In this document: one piece after another, positions 54,237-63,593 of the stretch
Position numbering within the stretch: position 1 is the first letter of the stretch
Layout: every line of letters starts with the position of its first letter
DNA from: Desulfovibrio sp. ZJ209
GTDB taxonomy: Bacteria > Desulfobacterota > Desulfovibrionia > Desulfovibrionales > Desulfovibrionaceae
Length of the DNA stretch: 64,000 nucleotides
Reading direction: 5' to 3'
Assembly: GCF_011039135.1 (NCBI RefSeq)
Contig: NZ_JAAKEJ010000001.1
Coordinates: 372,001 to 436,000 of the forward strand
Made by a program: the position numbers and the translations under genes
The notes under the pieces: model-generated
Told to the model about the DNA's origin: nothing
The model's database searches: none
The model's input: the letters and a program-made list of their open reading frames with translations, nothing else

Positions 54237-55637
54237 ATGCGACGGATCTCCCAGCTTCCTGTCATCATGCAGCGTGCCGGCCTGCCGGTGCGCTCGGTGG
54301 TGCTCGCCCTGTCAGACCTGGTGGCCTTTCTGGGCACCATGCTCGCCCTGCTGCTGGGGCGCGCGGCCTTTGGAGGGCTGGACCCGGCCCTCTACCACTG
54401 GGTCTTCCCCTTGCTTTTGGTGGCGCCCTTCCTCGGGAGCTCCCTCGGCCTTTACCGGAGCATCAGCCTGCCCCCGCACCGGGAGATGAAGGCCGTCTTC
54501 CTCTTTGTCACCCTGGTCTACGCCCTCATCCTGCTGGTGCTCTTTCTTTCCAAGACAGGCGACCTGTACTCGCGGCTCGTCATTTTCGGCGGCTGGGGCG
54601 TCACCCTGGTGACGCTGCCCTTGCTGCGGGCGGTGTGCATCCGTATTTTTTCGCGCCTGCCGTGGTGGAGCAGTCCGCTCCTCATCCTTGGCAGCGGCGC
54701 CCCCGCCAAGCGCCTCTGGCACTATTTGCGGCGCCACCCGCAACATGGCCTGCGCCCGGTCGCCATGCTCGACCTGCACGGGGACCCGGGGCAGGTGGAT
54801 GCGCTGCTTGCCGCCGCGGCCCGGAGCTGGCCGGGCGGCGTCGCCCTGCTCATGCACGGGGCCGGGGAACGGCCCTCGGCGGACTATGTCACGGCGGCGA
54901 GCCGCCATTTTGCCAAGGTCCTCGTGGTGCCGGATCTCTCGGCGGGCTTTCGCCGCTATTGGCTCACCCCCTGCGAGCTGAGCGGCGTGACCATGCTCCT
55001 CCTCACCCAGAACCTGCATGACTGGCGCCGTCTCGCCGTCAAGCGGGCCATCGACATCCTGTTCTGCATCCTGCTCGCGCCGCTGGTGGTGCCGCTGGGC
55101 CTGGTGCTCGCGCTCCTCATCCGGCTGGACAGCCCAGGCTCCCCGCTCTACAGCCAGACGCGCCTCGGCAGGGACGGGCGGCTCATGCATGTCTATAAAT
55201 TCCGCACCATGGTGGCGGATGCGGACGCGAAGCTCAAGGAATGGCTCGCACGAGACCCGGAACTCAAGGCCGAATGGGAGCGCGACCACAAGCTGAAGCA
55301 TGACCCGCGCATCACCCGCATGGGCCGCTTCCTGCGCAAGACCAGCCTCGACGAGCTGCCCCAGCTGCTCAATGTGGCCATGGGCGACATGAGCCTGGTG
55401 GGCCCGCGGCCCATCGTGGGCGCCGAGGTGAAAAAGTACGGCCCGGTCTATGACGAATACCGCAGGGTGCGCCCGGGTGTGACAGGCCTGTGGCAGATCT
55501 CGGGCCGCAACAACACGACGTATGCCGAGCGCGTGGCCTTTGACCACTACTACATCAATAACTGGTCGGTCTGGATGGATCTCTGGATACTGGCGAAAAC
55601 TGTCCCGGTGGTCCTCACGGGCTACGGTGCCTATTGA
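54237..55637 (+). CDS. Polyprenyl glycosylphosphotransferase (WbaP/undecaprenyl-phosphate sugar transferase)
   Basis: This 466-residue protein has four N-terminal hydrophobic segments, a cytoplasmic middle domain, one more membrane segment ([20 protein letters not shown]) and a C-terminal bacterial sugar transferase domain with [40 protein letters not shown] and [15 protein letters not shown]. It adds the first sugar-phosphate to undecaprenyl phosphate to start surface polysaccharide synthesis. The ATG at 54237 has AAGGGC upstream. Its TGA overlaps the next start by one base (TGATG). Confidence 0.93.
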   Translation: MRRISQLPVIMQRAGLPVRSVVLALSDLVAFLGTMLALLLGRAAFGGLDPALYHWVFPLLLVAPFLGSSLGLYRSISLPPHREMKAVFLFVTLVYALILLVLFLSKTGDLYSRLVIFGGWGVTLVTLPLLRAVCIRIFSRLPWWSSPLLILGSGAPAKRLWHYLRRHPQHGLRPVAMLDLHGDPGQVDALLAAAARSWPGGVALLMHGAGERPSADYVTAASRHFAKVLVVPDLSAGFRRYWLTPCELSGVTMLLLTQNLHDWRRLAVKRAIDILFCILLAPLVVPLGLVLALLIRLDSPGSPLYSQTRLGRDGRLMHVYKFRTMVADADAKLKEWLARDPELKAEWERDHKLKHDPRITRMGRFLRKTSLDELPQLLNVAMGDMSLVGPRPIVGAEVKKYGPVYDEYRRVRPGVTGLWQISGRNNTTYAERVAFDHYYINNWSVWMDLWILAKTVPVVLTGYGAY

Positions 55638-56758
55638 TGGCGGGCGAGCGCGGCAACAGGTTCCTGCGCCAGCTGGACTGGTATGCCGGCATCCCCCTGG
55701 CGGCGGTGACGGCGGCGGCGCGCGCGGCGGGGCGCCCCCGCTCCTGCGCGGCCTCCGATGCCAGGCGCGTGGGCATCATCTGCCTCGGCGCCATCGGCGA
55801 CCTGCTCCTGCTTTCCGGGCTGCTTCGCGGCCTCAGGCGCCAACTGCCCGGCGCGGAGCTCGAGCTCATCGTTTCCACCGGCAACGCCGAAACCGTGCCG
55901 CTCATCGGCGATACCGACGCCGTGGCCGTGTTCAACGTGCGCCACGTGGGCGCCATTGTGCGCCACCTGCGCGGGCGCCGCTATGACCTCCTTTTCGACA
56001 GCACCCAGTGGGCGCGGCTTGGCGCCATTGTCTCCAACCTGTCGGGGGCCCGCCTCACCGTGGGTTTTTCCACGGCCGGGCAATGGCGGGGCCTGGGCTA
56101 TGACCATGTGGCCACGCACAGCGGCGAGCAGCATGAAAAGGAGAATTTTCTCGCGCTCGGCAGGGCCCTCTGGCCGGAATTTTCCGCCGAGCCCGTCCTC
56201 TGCCTGCCCGACACTGTGCCGGCGCTGGCGGCGGAGATGGCCGACGGGCGGCGCCACGCCTTCCTGCACATGTGGCCGGCCGGCTACAAGTGCTATCTCA
56301 AGGAGTGGCCCGCGGCGCACTGGGCGCGCCTCGCGCGCGAGCTCACGGCGCGGGGCTTCAGCGTCTGGCTCACCGGGAGCGCGGCCGACATCGGGCGCAA
56401 CGCCGCCTTTCTCCGCGAGGAACTGGCCGGGGAGGAGCATGTCCACTCCCTCGCCGGCCGCACCACCCTGCCGGACCTCGCGTGGCTCTTGGCGCGGGCC
56501 GACGCCGCGGTTTCGGTGAACACCGGCATCATGCACCTCGCCGCCCTCACGGGAGCGCCCACCGTGGGGCTGCACGGCGCCACCAATCCGCGCCGCTGGG
56601 GGCCCGTGGGGCCGCGCTGCGTGAGCCTTTTGCCGTCAAGGGGGCAGCGGGCCTATCTCGACCTGGGATTCGAGTATCCGCCGGGGGCGGAGCCGGCCCT
56701 TGTGCACCTCTCGGTGGAAGAGGTGCTCGCGGCGCTCGCTTCACTGGACGCGCTTTGA
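55637..56758 (+). CDS. Glycosyltransferase family 9 (heptosyltransferase-like)
   Basis: This 373-residue GT-B protein has GIICLGAIGDLLLLSGLLRG at the N-terminus, the GT9 hallmark of ADP-heptose transferases, and the C-terminal nucleotide-sugar loop VNTGIMHLAALTGAPTVGLH followed by ATNPRRWGPVG. It probably adds heptose or another sugar to LPS core or to the glycan begun by the neighbouring WbaP. It starts by a TGATG overlap. A GC-rich hairpin follows. Confidence 0.88.
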   Translation: MAGERGNRFLRQLDWYAGIPLAAVTAAARAAGRPRSCAASDARRVGIICLGAIGDLLLLSGLLRGLRRQLPGAELELIVSTGNAETVPLIGDTDAVAVFNVRHVGAIVRHLRGRRYDLLFDSTQWARLGAIVSNLSGARLTVGFSTAGQWRGLGYDHVATHSGEQHEKENFLALGRALWPEFSAEPVLCLPDTVPALAAEMADGRRHAFLHMWPAGYKCYLKEWPAAHWARLARELTARGFSVWLTGSAADIGRNAAFLREELAGEEHVHSLAGRTTLPDLAWLLARADAAVSVNTGIMHLAALTGAPTVGLHGATNPRRWGPVGPRCVSLLPSRGQRAYLDLGFEYPPGAEPALVHLSVEEVLAALASLDAL

Positions 56759-56767
56759 GAAAGCAGG

Positions 56768-56800
56768 AACGGCGCCCCACCACACGATGCGGGCGCCGTT
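56768..56800. terminator. Bidirectional terminator between convergent genes
   Basis: AACGGCGCCC (56768-56777) pairs perfectly with 56791-56800 across a 13-base loop, between the heptosyltransferase and dnaJ stops. The U-runs on either side are short. Confidence 0.65.
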
Positions 56801-56832
56801 CTTCATGATTTCGCAGAATGTTCGCCGCCGGC

Positions 56833-57990
<1,158 letters not shown>

Positions 57991-58002
57991 TCATCCGGGC
58001 TG

Positions 58003-58266
58003 TCAGTTCCCGGAAGTTGCCTCGTCGCCGTGAGTGGCGGCGGGCGCTTCCCCCTCGGCCGGAAGCGGCGTATAGAGCGACTTGTCGTCGGGAAGGATCT
58101 TGCCGGCCGCTATCTCGCGCAGCGCGGTGACGACTTCCTTGTTGCGCGAGTCCAGCAGGGGCTCGTAGCCTTCGCGGTACTGGCGCACGCGCTTGATGGC
58201 CATCTGCACGAGCAGGAAACGGTTGTCCACGCGCTCCTGACAATCTTCCACGGTGATGCGGGCCAT
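58003..58266 (-). CDS. rpoZ: RNA polymerase omega subunit
   Basis: This 87-residue protein starts [20 protein letters not shown] and has the omega helix block [31 protein letters not shown]. It helps assemble and stabilise RNA polymerase. The ATG at 58266 has GGAGG upstream; the open frame beyond it has no site. Its promoter is at 58299-58326. It is followed by dnaJ. Confidence 0.93.
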   Translation of the reverse strand: MARITVEDCQERVDNRFLLVQMAIKRVRQYREGYEPLLDSRNKEVVTALREIAAGKILPDDKSLYTPLPAEGEAPAATHGDEATSGN

Positions 58267-58298
58267 GCTGCCTCCGTTTGCGGCGGGATCGCGCCGGA

Positions 58299-58326
58299 AA
58301 AATAATGCCGCCCACGGCGTTGTAAA
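58299..58326 (-). promoter_or_regulatory. Sigma-70 promoter of rpoZ-dnaJ
   Basis: On the minus strand TTTACA and TATTTT are separated by 16 bases. The start would be near 58292, about 26 bases before the rpoZ ATG. Confidence 0.5.
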
Positions 58327-58448
58327 GGGGCGGCCCAAGGCCGCGCATGGTGCGGCGGCCGAAACACGCTACTTTAGACGAGGGCGGCGCGCCCGTCAAG
58401 CGCCGCGGCGCAGGTCAAAGCCCCCGGGAGAGCCCCCACAGGAGCCCC

Positions 58449-59237
58449 ATGGCACGCGAAAAACGAACCTATGCCCAGGAGGTCTGCGTCAAGGCAACAG
58501 GCCTTGCCATGCAGAAGGCCGGCATGCTGCGCCCCGGCTGCCGCATCGGCGTGGCCGTTTCCGGCGGGGTGGACAGCTTCGTGCTCTTGAAGACCCTGAA
58601 AATCCGCCAGGGCATCGTGCCCTTCCGTTTCGAGATCATGGCGCTCCACTGCAACCCGGGCTTCGAGCCCGCGGCCCATGCGGCGCTTTTGCCGTGGCTC
58701 GCCGCCGAGGGCATCCCCGGGCACCTCGAACTGACGGACCACGGCCCCGAGGCGCATTCCGAACGCAACCGCAAGCGTTCGGCCTGCTTCCGTTGCGCGT
58801 GGCTCAGGCGCAAGCGGCTCTTCGACCTCTGCCGCGACTATCGGCTGACCCATCTCGCCCTCGGCCACACGGCAGACGACCTCGTGACCACCTTCTTTCT
58901 CAACCTCTGCCGCAACGGCCGCGTGGACGGCCTCGCCATGCGCGAGAGCTTTTTCGGGGGCGGGCTCACGCTCGTGCGGCCGCTCCTGCTCGTGGAAAAG
59001 AAATACGTCAGCGCCGCGGCAAGGCAGTGGGGGCTGCCTGTCTGGCGCAATGCCTGCCCCTCGGCCGGGCATACGGCCCGAAGCGCCATGGAGGCCTCCC
59101 TGCGCGCGCTCGCCGCAGACATCCCGGACGCGCGCCGATCCATCCTGCGCGGGCTCACCCGCTGGCAGCTCACGCGCGACGCCGCAGGGGAGGAGGCCGG
59201 AACTAGCCGTACAGGTGGCGCGGCAGCGTCTGGTTGA
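58449..59237 (+). CDS. TtcA/TilS-like PP-loop enzyme (tRNA thiolation family)
   Basis: This 262-residue protein has the ATP-binding PP-loop VAVSGGVDSFVLLKTL near residue 35, ALHCNPGFEP, a CFRCAWLRRKRLF segment with the CxxC of the iron-sulfur or sulfur-carrying site, and LALGHTADDLVTTFFLNL. This matches the TtcA group, which makes 2-thiocytidine in tRNA; other PP-loop sulfur transferases cannot be excluded. The ATG at 58449 has AGGAG. The 3' end overlaps the convergent SMI1/KNR4 gene by 35 bases. Confidence 0.83.
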   Translation: MAREKRTYAQEVCVKATGLAMQKAGMLRPGCRIGVAVSGGVDSFVLLKTLKIRQGIVPFRFEIMALHCNPGFEPAAHAALLPWLAAEGIPGHLELTDHGPEAHSERNRKRSACFRCAWLRRKRLFDLCRDYRLTHLALGHTADDLVTTFFLNLCRNGRVDGLAMRESFFGGGLTLVRPLLLVEKKYVSAAARQWGLPVWRNACPSAGHTARSAMEASLRALAADIPDARRSILRGLTRWQLTRDAAGEEAGTSRTGGAAASG

Positions 59238-59652
59238 AAAAGTTTTCCACCGAGTCCGCGAGCTTGGTGATGGCGCCGTTGCGCTGCTCAAGATAATAGA
59301 CGGTCTCGTCATTGGGGAGCATGAGCAGCCGGTCGCCGGGATTGTGGAGGTAGAGCTCGCCAATGACGAGCGCCTCGGAGCTCGGCATGACGATGGGCCC
59401 GAAGTGCGCCGCGCGCACCGAGAGGCCGTTCATGGAGATGGCAGCGCATTGCCGGACGAGCCGCTTGAGGCCCTCGGGCAGGCGGAAGTCCAGCCTTTGC
59501 TCCAGGGCGGCGATGTCGTCGTCCGAAAGGCCCGGCTCGGCCTTGAGGTCGGGGAATTCGCCGACGGCGGCATAAAATTCCGGGAGATAGGCGGCGAGCG
59601 CCTCCTTGCCGGCCTCTTCAGCGCTGCCCGGTTTCGGGGTTTCCTGTGCCAT
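59203..59652 (-). CDS. SMI1/KNR4 (SUKH) family protein
   Basis: This 149-residue acidic protein has the SUKH-type layout: DIAALEQRLDFRLPEGLKRL in the first part, then a hydrophobic GPIVMPSSEALVIGELYLHN and YYLEQRNGAITKLADSVENF. The family includes immunity proteins of toxin systems, but no toxin gene is near and the neighbours are housekeeping genes, so a general regulatory or unknown function is likely. The ATG at 59652 has AGGAGG eight bases upstream. The stop lies within the convergent TtcA-like gene. Confidence 0.7.
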   Translation of the reverse strand: MAQETPKPGSAEEAGKEALAAYLPEFYAAVGEFPDLKAEPGLSDDDIAALEQRLDFRLPEGLKRLVRQCAAISMNGLSVRAAHFGPIVMPSSEALVIGELYLHNPGDRLLMLPNDETVYYLEQRNGAITKLADSVENFFNQTLPRHLYG

Positions 59653-59744
59653 GATGTCCCTCCTGTGGGGGGGGTGAGAACTGCCCCGCCAGCATACACG
59701 CTGGCGGGCATCCTGTCAGCATCTGCGGGACGGCCGGGGCGTGA

Positions 59745-59773
59745 TTGACAGGGCGCCGGGCGCCTTCTAGACT
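59745..59773 (+). promoter_or_regulatory. Sigma-70 promoter directly before the M23 peptidase ATG
   Basis: TTGACA and TAGACT with a 17-base spacer. The -10 box ends ten bases before the ATG at 59783, so the start would fall within a few bases of the codon and the mRNA would be leaderless or nearly so. Confidence 0.7.
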
Positions 59774-59782
59774 GGCCCTCCC

Positions 59783-60673
59783 ATGCTTTTCGGCAAGTAC
59801 CATATCGTCATCTTCAAGGAAGGCCGCAGCGGCAGCCGCAACCTCTATTTGCGCGGCTGGCTCGGCATCCTCGCCTGCCTTTTGGTCGCCGCGGTGGCGG
59901 GCTGCAACATCTGGCTGTGGAAGGAATGGCTCGACGCGCGCCACCTTGAGGAAGACCTGGCCGCCGCCCAGCGCGTTGCCGAGGAGCAGCGGCGCCAGAC
60001 CGTGAACCTCGCCGAGCGCATCACCGAGGTGAGCCGCGACCTTTTGCGCATCCAGCGCTTTGACTCCAAGCTCAGGCTCATGATGAACATGGAGAAGGAG
60101 CCCGCCGAAGTGGGCGACGGCCCCGGCGATTTCTCGCGCACCTATCTTCCCCTGCACCGGCAGGAGCTCGCCGCGCGCAAGATGCAGGACTTTCTGGGCC
60201 AGCTCTCCGAGGCCACGCGCCTCGAGGAGGTGCGCCAGCAGGACCTTTTGCGCGCGCTGCGCGAAAACCGCACCATCCTCGCGTCCATGCCCTCCATCTG
60301 GCCGGTGACGGGCTTCGTGTCCTCCAGTTTCGGGGGGCGCACCTCGCCCTTCGGCAGGGGCGGGCAGTTCCACAAAGGGCTCGACATCAGCAACCGCATG
60401 GGCACGCCCGTTGTGGCCCCGGCCGAGGGCACGGTCATCATGGCCGGGCGCGACGGCGCCTACGGCAACAGCGTGGAGATCGACCACGGCGGCGGCATCG
60501 TCACCAAGTACGCCCACCTGCAAAGGGCCACGGTCAAGCCGGGGCAATGGGTACGCCGCGGCGAGGTGCTCGGGCATATCGGCATGACAGGGCGCACCAC
60601 CGGCCCCCACCTGCATTACGAGGTGCGGCTCAACGGCGTGCCCGTCAATCCCATGCGCTATATCCTCGAATAA
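59783..60673 (+). CDS. M23 family metallopeptidase (LytM domain), membrane-anchored
   Basis: This 296-residue protein has an N-terminal hydrophobic segment (WLGILACLLVAAVAGCNIWL), a coiled-coil-like stretch (LEEDLAAAQRVAEEQRRQ), and a C-terminal LytM domain with GGQFHKGLDISNRMG (His and Asp of the zinc site) and GHIGMTGRTTGPHLHYEVRL (His-x-His). It cuts peptide cross-bridges in peptidoglycan or activates amidases during cell division. No ribosome site precedes the ATG and the promoter box abuts it, so translation may be leaderless. It is the only start that keeps the membrane segment. Confidence 0.9.
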   Translation: MLFGKYHIVIFKEGRSGSRNLYLRGWLGILACLLVAAVAGCNIWLWKEWLDARHLEEDLAAAQRVAEEQRRQTVNLAERITEVSRDLLRIQRFDSKLRLMMNMEKEPAEVGDGPGDFSRTYLPLHRQELAARKMQDFLGQLSEATRLEEVRQQDLLRALRENRTILASMPSIWPVTGFVSSSFGGRTSPFGRGGQFHKGLDISNRMGTPVVAPAEGTVIMAGRDGAYGNSVEIDHGGGIVTKYAHLQRATVKPGQWVRRGEVLGHIGMTGRTTGPHLHYEVRLNGVPVNPMRYILE

Positions 60674-60704
60674 GCCCCCGTTGGAAAATCCCGGCCGCGC
60701 CTCC

Positions 60705-60733
60705 TTGCGCGCAAGCCCGCTCGCGCCTATAGT
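60705..60733 (+). promoter_or_regulatory. Sigma-70 promoter of the symporter-desulfidase operon
   Basis: TTGCGC and TATAGT with a 17-base spacer. The start would be near 60740, leaving about 62 bases of leader. Confidence 0.6.
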
Positions 60734-60801
60734 GGCGGGGCGTCCCGGTGCGCCGCGGGGGCACAGGCGCCGGGCAAGAGCCAGCCATGAGGAGGTTGAC
60801 C

Positions 60802-62004
60802 ATGGCAAAGATCGGAGACCTTTCGCTCATCATCAAGCTGATCGCGGGCCTTGTCATCGGCGCCCTGCTCGGCTTTGTGGTCAACGAGCCCATCATGGAC
60901 GTGGTGGTCTCGGTGCGCCACATCCTCGGGCAGATCATCTTCTTCCTCGTGCCGCTCGTCATCGTGGGCTTCATCACCCCGGCCATCGTGCGCCTCGGCA
61001 GCAACGCGAGCAAGATCCTCGTGGCGGCCGTGGCGCTGGCCTACGCCTCCTCGGTGTGCGCGGCGCTCTTCTCCATGGTTTCTGGCTATCTCGTCATCCC
61101 GCACCTTTCCATCGCCACCGAGGCGGAATCGCTGCGCAAGCTGCCGGAAATGGTCTTCCGGCTCGACATCCCGCCGCTCTTCAGCGTCATGAGCGCGCTC
61201 ATCACCGCGCTCTTTCTCGGCCTCGGCATCGCCTGGACGCGCGCCAAGACCCTGACCGCGCTCTTTGATGAATTTGAAAAGGTCATCAGCTGGCTCGTGC
61301 TGCATGTGCTCATCCCCATCCTGCCCTTCTTCGTGGGCCTCTCCTTCATGGGGCTCGCCTATGAGGGCTCCCTCTCGCGGCACCTGCCCATCTTCGTGAC
61401 CATGGTGGTGCTCGTCATCATCGGGCAGTTCATCTGGCTCGGCGTGCTCTACGGCATCGGCGGCATCGTCTCCGGGCGCAACCCGGCCCAGGTGTTCCGC
61501 TACTATGCGCCGGCCTACCTCACGGCCGTGGGCACCATGTCCAGCGCGGCCACGCTGCCCGTGGCGCTCGAATGCGCGCACCGCTCGCCCGTGCTGAGCC
61601 GCACCATGGTGGAATTCATGGTGCCGCTGGGCGCCACGGTGCATCTCTGCGGCTCGGTGCTCACCGAGACCTTTTTCGTGATGACCATCAGCCTTATCCT
61701 GTACGGCACCTTGCCCTCCGTGGGCACCATGGTGCTCTTCTGCATCCTGCTCGGCATCTTCGCCGTGGGCGCGCCCGGCGTGCCCGGCGGCACCGTGGTG
61801 GCCTCGCTCGGCATCGTCACCGGCATCCTCGGCTTTGACCAGACGGGCGTCGCGCTGCTCATCGCCATCTTCGCCCTGCAGGACAGCTTCGGGACGGCCT
61901 GCAACGTCACGGGCGACGGCGCGCTGACCCTTATCCTTGACGGCACCTTCAACCGCCACGGGCAACTCGGGCCGCTGCAGCACAGCGGCGGGGCGGACGC
62001 ATGA
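60802..62004 (+). CDS. Dicarboxylate/amino acid:cation symporter (DAACS family)
   Basis: This 400-residue membrane protein has about eight hydrophobic helices and the DAACS motifs: IFFLVPLVIVGFITPAIVRL, LTAVGTMSSAATLPVALECA (serine-rich re-entrant loop) and LGATVHLCGSVLTETFFV, followed by GVPGGTVVASLG. It imports an amino acid or dicarboxylate with sodium or protons. The ATG at 60802 follows AGGAGG; two ATGs upstream were rejected. It overlaps the next gene by four bases, so serine or cysteine is a likely substrate. Confidence 0.9.
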   Translation: MAKIGDLSLIIKLIAGLVIGALLGFVVNEPIMDVVVSVRHILGQIIFFLVPLVIVGFITPAIVRLGSNASKILVAAVALAYASSVCAALFSMVSGYLVIPHLSIATEAESLRKLPEMVFRLDIPPLFSVMSALITALFLGLGIAWTRAKTLTALFDEFEKVISWLVLHVLIPILPFFVGLSFMGLAYEGSLSRHLPIFVTMVVLVIIGQFIWLGVLYGIGGIVSGRNPAQVFRYYAPAYLTAVGTMSSAATLPVALECAHRSPVLSRTMVEFMVPLGATVHLCGSVLTETFFVMTISLILYGTLPSVGTMVLFCILLGIFAVGAPGVPGGTVVASLGIVTGILGFDQTGVALLIAIFALQDSFGTACNVTGDGALTLILDGTFNRHGQLGPLQHSGGADA

Positions 62005-63284
62005 GCGATCGCGCGGCCTTCCTCGACCTGCTCCACCGCGAGGTGGTGCCGGCGCTCGGCTGCACCGAGCCCATCGCCGTGGCCCTGACGGCGGCGCGCG
62101 CCGCCGAGGCCCTGGGCACGACGCCCGAGCGGCTCGATGTGGCCGTGAGCGCCAACCTGCTCAAGAACGGCATGGGCGTCATGGTGCCGGGCACCGGCGA
62201 AATGGGCCTCGGCATCGCGGCCGCGGCCGGCGCCCTCGGCGGCAGGAGCGAATTCGGGCTGGAGTGCCTGCGCGACCTCTCCCCGGAGCAGGCGCGGCGG
62301 GCCAAGACCCTCTTGGCGGACGGCAAGGTGGAGCTGCACCTGCCGGCCGACAACGAGCTTTTGCTCTACTGCAAGGTGGTCGCCCACGGCGGCGGCCATA
62401 CCGGCACGGCGGAACTCAGGGATTCGCACGCCAATATTACCAATGTCTGGCGCGATGACGAGCTCGTCTTCTCGGCCGGCCGGGCGGAGACGGCGGAAGG
62501 GGAGAGTGCGGCGGAAGAGTGGCCGCTCAGCCTCGCGGCCATCCATGACTTCGCCACCACCACGCCGCTCCCCGAGATCGCCTTCATCCTCGAGGCCGCG
62601 CACATGAACCGCACCGTGGCGGAGGAGGGGCTTTCGCGCCAGTACGGGCTCGCCGTGGGCAAGAACATGGACGCGCAGGTGCGCCGCCACATCTTGGCCG
62701 ACGACATGCCCACCTTCGCGGTGAAGCTCACGGCGGCCGCGGCGGACGCGCGCATGGCCGGCGTCATGATGCCTGTCATGAGCAATTCGGGCAGCGGCAA
62801 CCAGGGCATCACCTGCACCATGCCCGTGGTGGCCTGCGCCATCAGGATGGAAAAGAGCGACGAGGAGCTGGCGCGCGCCCTCATCATGAGCCACCTGACG
62901 GCCATCCACATCAAGCACCACCTGGGGCGTCTCTCGGCGCATTGCGGGGCCATGGTGGCCGGCACGGCCGCGGCCTGCGGCATCACACTCCTCATGGGAG
63001 GCGGCTTGCGCGAAATGGAAATGACCGTGCGCAACATGGTGGGCAATGTGGCGGGCATGATCTGCGACGGCGCCAAGAGCTCCTGCGCGCTCAAGGTGGC
63101 CTCGGCCGTGGGCGCGGGCATCCAGGCGGCCATGCTGGCCCTGGAGGGCTCGGCCGTGCCCGGCAACGAGGGCATCGTCTCCGAAGACATCGAGGCCTGC
63201 ATCGCCAACCTCGGGCGCCTCGGTTCCACGGGCATGCGCGAGACGGACAAGGTCATCCTCGACATCATGCTGCACAAGCAATGA
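62001..63284 (+). CDS. UPF0597/CyuA-type L-cysteine desulfidase-like protein
   Basis: This 427-residue protein of the YhaM/CyuA and serine dehydratase-like family has the N-terminal VVPALGCTEPIAVALTAA, the central MSNSGSGNQGITCTMPVV, LSAHCGAMVAGTAAACGIT and DGAKSSCALKVAS. Four cysteines in these blocks (GCTEP, TCTMP, HCGAM, SCALK) fit the 4Fe-4S site. CyuA breaks cysteine into pyruvate, ammonia and sulfide in the cytoplasm. The ATGA overlap with the symporter gene and their joint promoter link uptake and breakdown. A serine substrate is possible. Confidence 0.85.
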   Translation: MSDRAAFLDLLHREVVPALGCTEPIAVALTAARAAEALGTTPERLDVAVSANLLKNGMGVMVPGTGEMGLGIAAAAGALGGRSEFGLECLRDLSPEQARRAKTLLADGKVELHLPADNELLLYCKVVAHGGGHTGTAELRDSHANITNVWRDDELVFSAGRAETAEGESAAEEWPLSLAAIHDFATTTPLPEIAFILEAAHMNRTVAEEGLSRQYGLAVGKNMDAQVRRHILADDMPTFAVKLTAAAADARMAGVMMPVMSNSGSGNQGITCTMPVVACAIRMEKSDEELARALIMSHLTAIHIKHHLGRLSAHCGAMVAGTAAACGITLLMGGGLREMEMTVRNMVGNVAGMICDGAKSSCALKVASAVGAGIQAAMLALEGSAVPGNEGIVSEDIEACIANLGRLGSTGMRETDKVILDIMLHKQ

Positions 63285-63312
63285 CGCGGCCGACATGATG
63301 CCCTGAAACAGG

Positions 63313-63338
63313 AAAGGCCCCGCTTCGGGGCCTTTTTG
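63313..63338 (+). terminator. Rho-independent terminator of symporter-desulfidase operon
   Basis: AAAGGCCCCG-CTT-CGGGGCCTTTTT: a strong GC stem followed by five Ts, 28 bases past the stop. Confidence 0.9.
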
Positions 63339-63484
63339 GAGAAGCGCGGAGACTTTTCGGCGTCCGCTGCCCCGGAGGCCACCCATCATGCGCCGCAAGG
63401 CGTGAGGGCAGGCAGCCCTTACCTCTGGGTGGGCCGCATGGCCCGGGCATGGCGCAACGCTGCAGCGGGCTCGCCCCGGCGCTC

Positions 63485-63512
63485 TTGCCAAAATACACCA
63501 ATCGACTACACT
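63485..63512 (+). promoter_or_regulatory. Sigma-70 promoter of mgsA
   Basis: TTGCCA and TACACT with a 16-base spacer; the start would be near 63519, about 75 bases before the ATG. Confidence 0.55.
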
Positions 63513-63593
63513 CTCTGGCAAAAGTGCGGGAAACCGTCGTTACGCCCGCAACTTTCGGGGCTTAAGCCTGCCCGCTTTCCTTGGAGGCACAAC

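Larger units (their letters stand above)
63285..63593 (+). other. Gap with terminator and mgsA promoter
   Basis: About 310 bp with no gene, between the desulfidase-like gene and mgsA. It contains the terminator at 63313-63338 and the promoter at 63485-63512. Confidence 0.7.

Noticed and set aside
59203-59652. SMI1/KNR4 gene as an immunity gene of a toxin system
   Set aside because: No toxin, Rhs, contact-inhibition or secretion gene lies nearby; neighbours are housekeeping genes.
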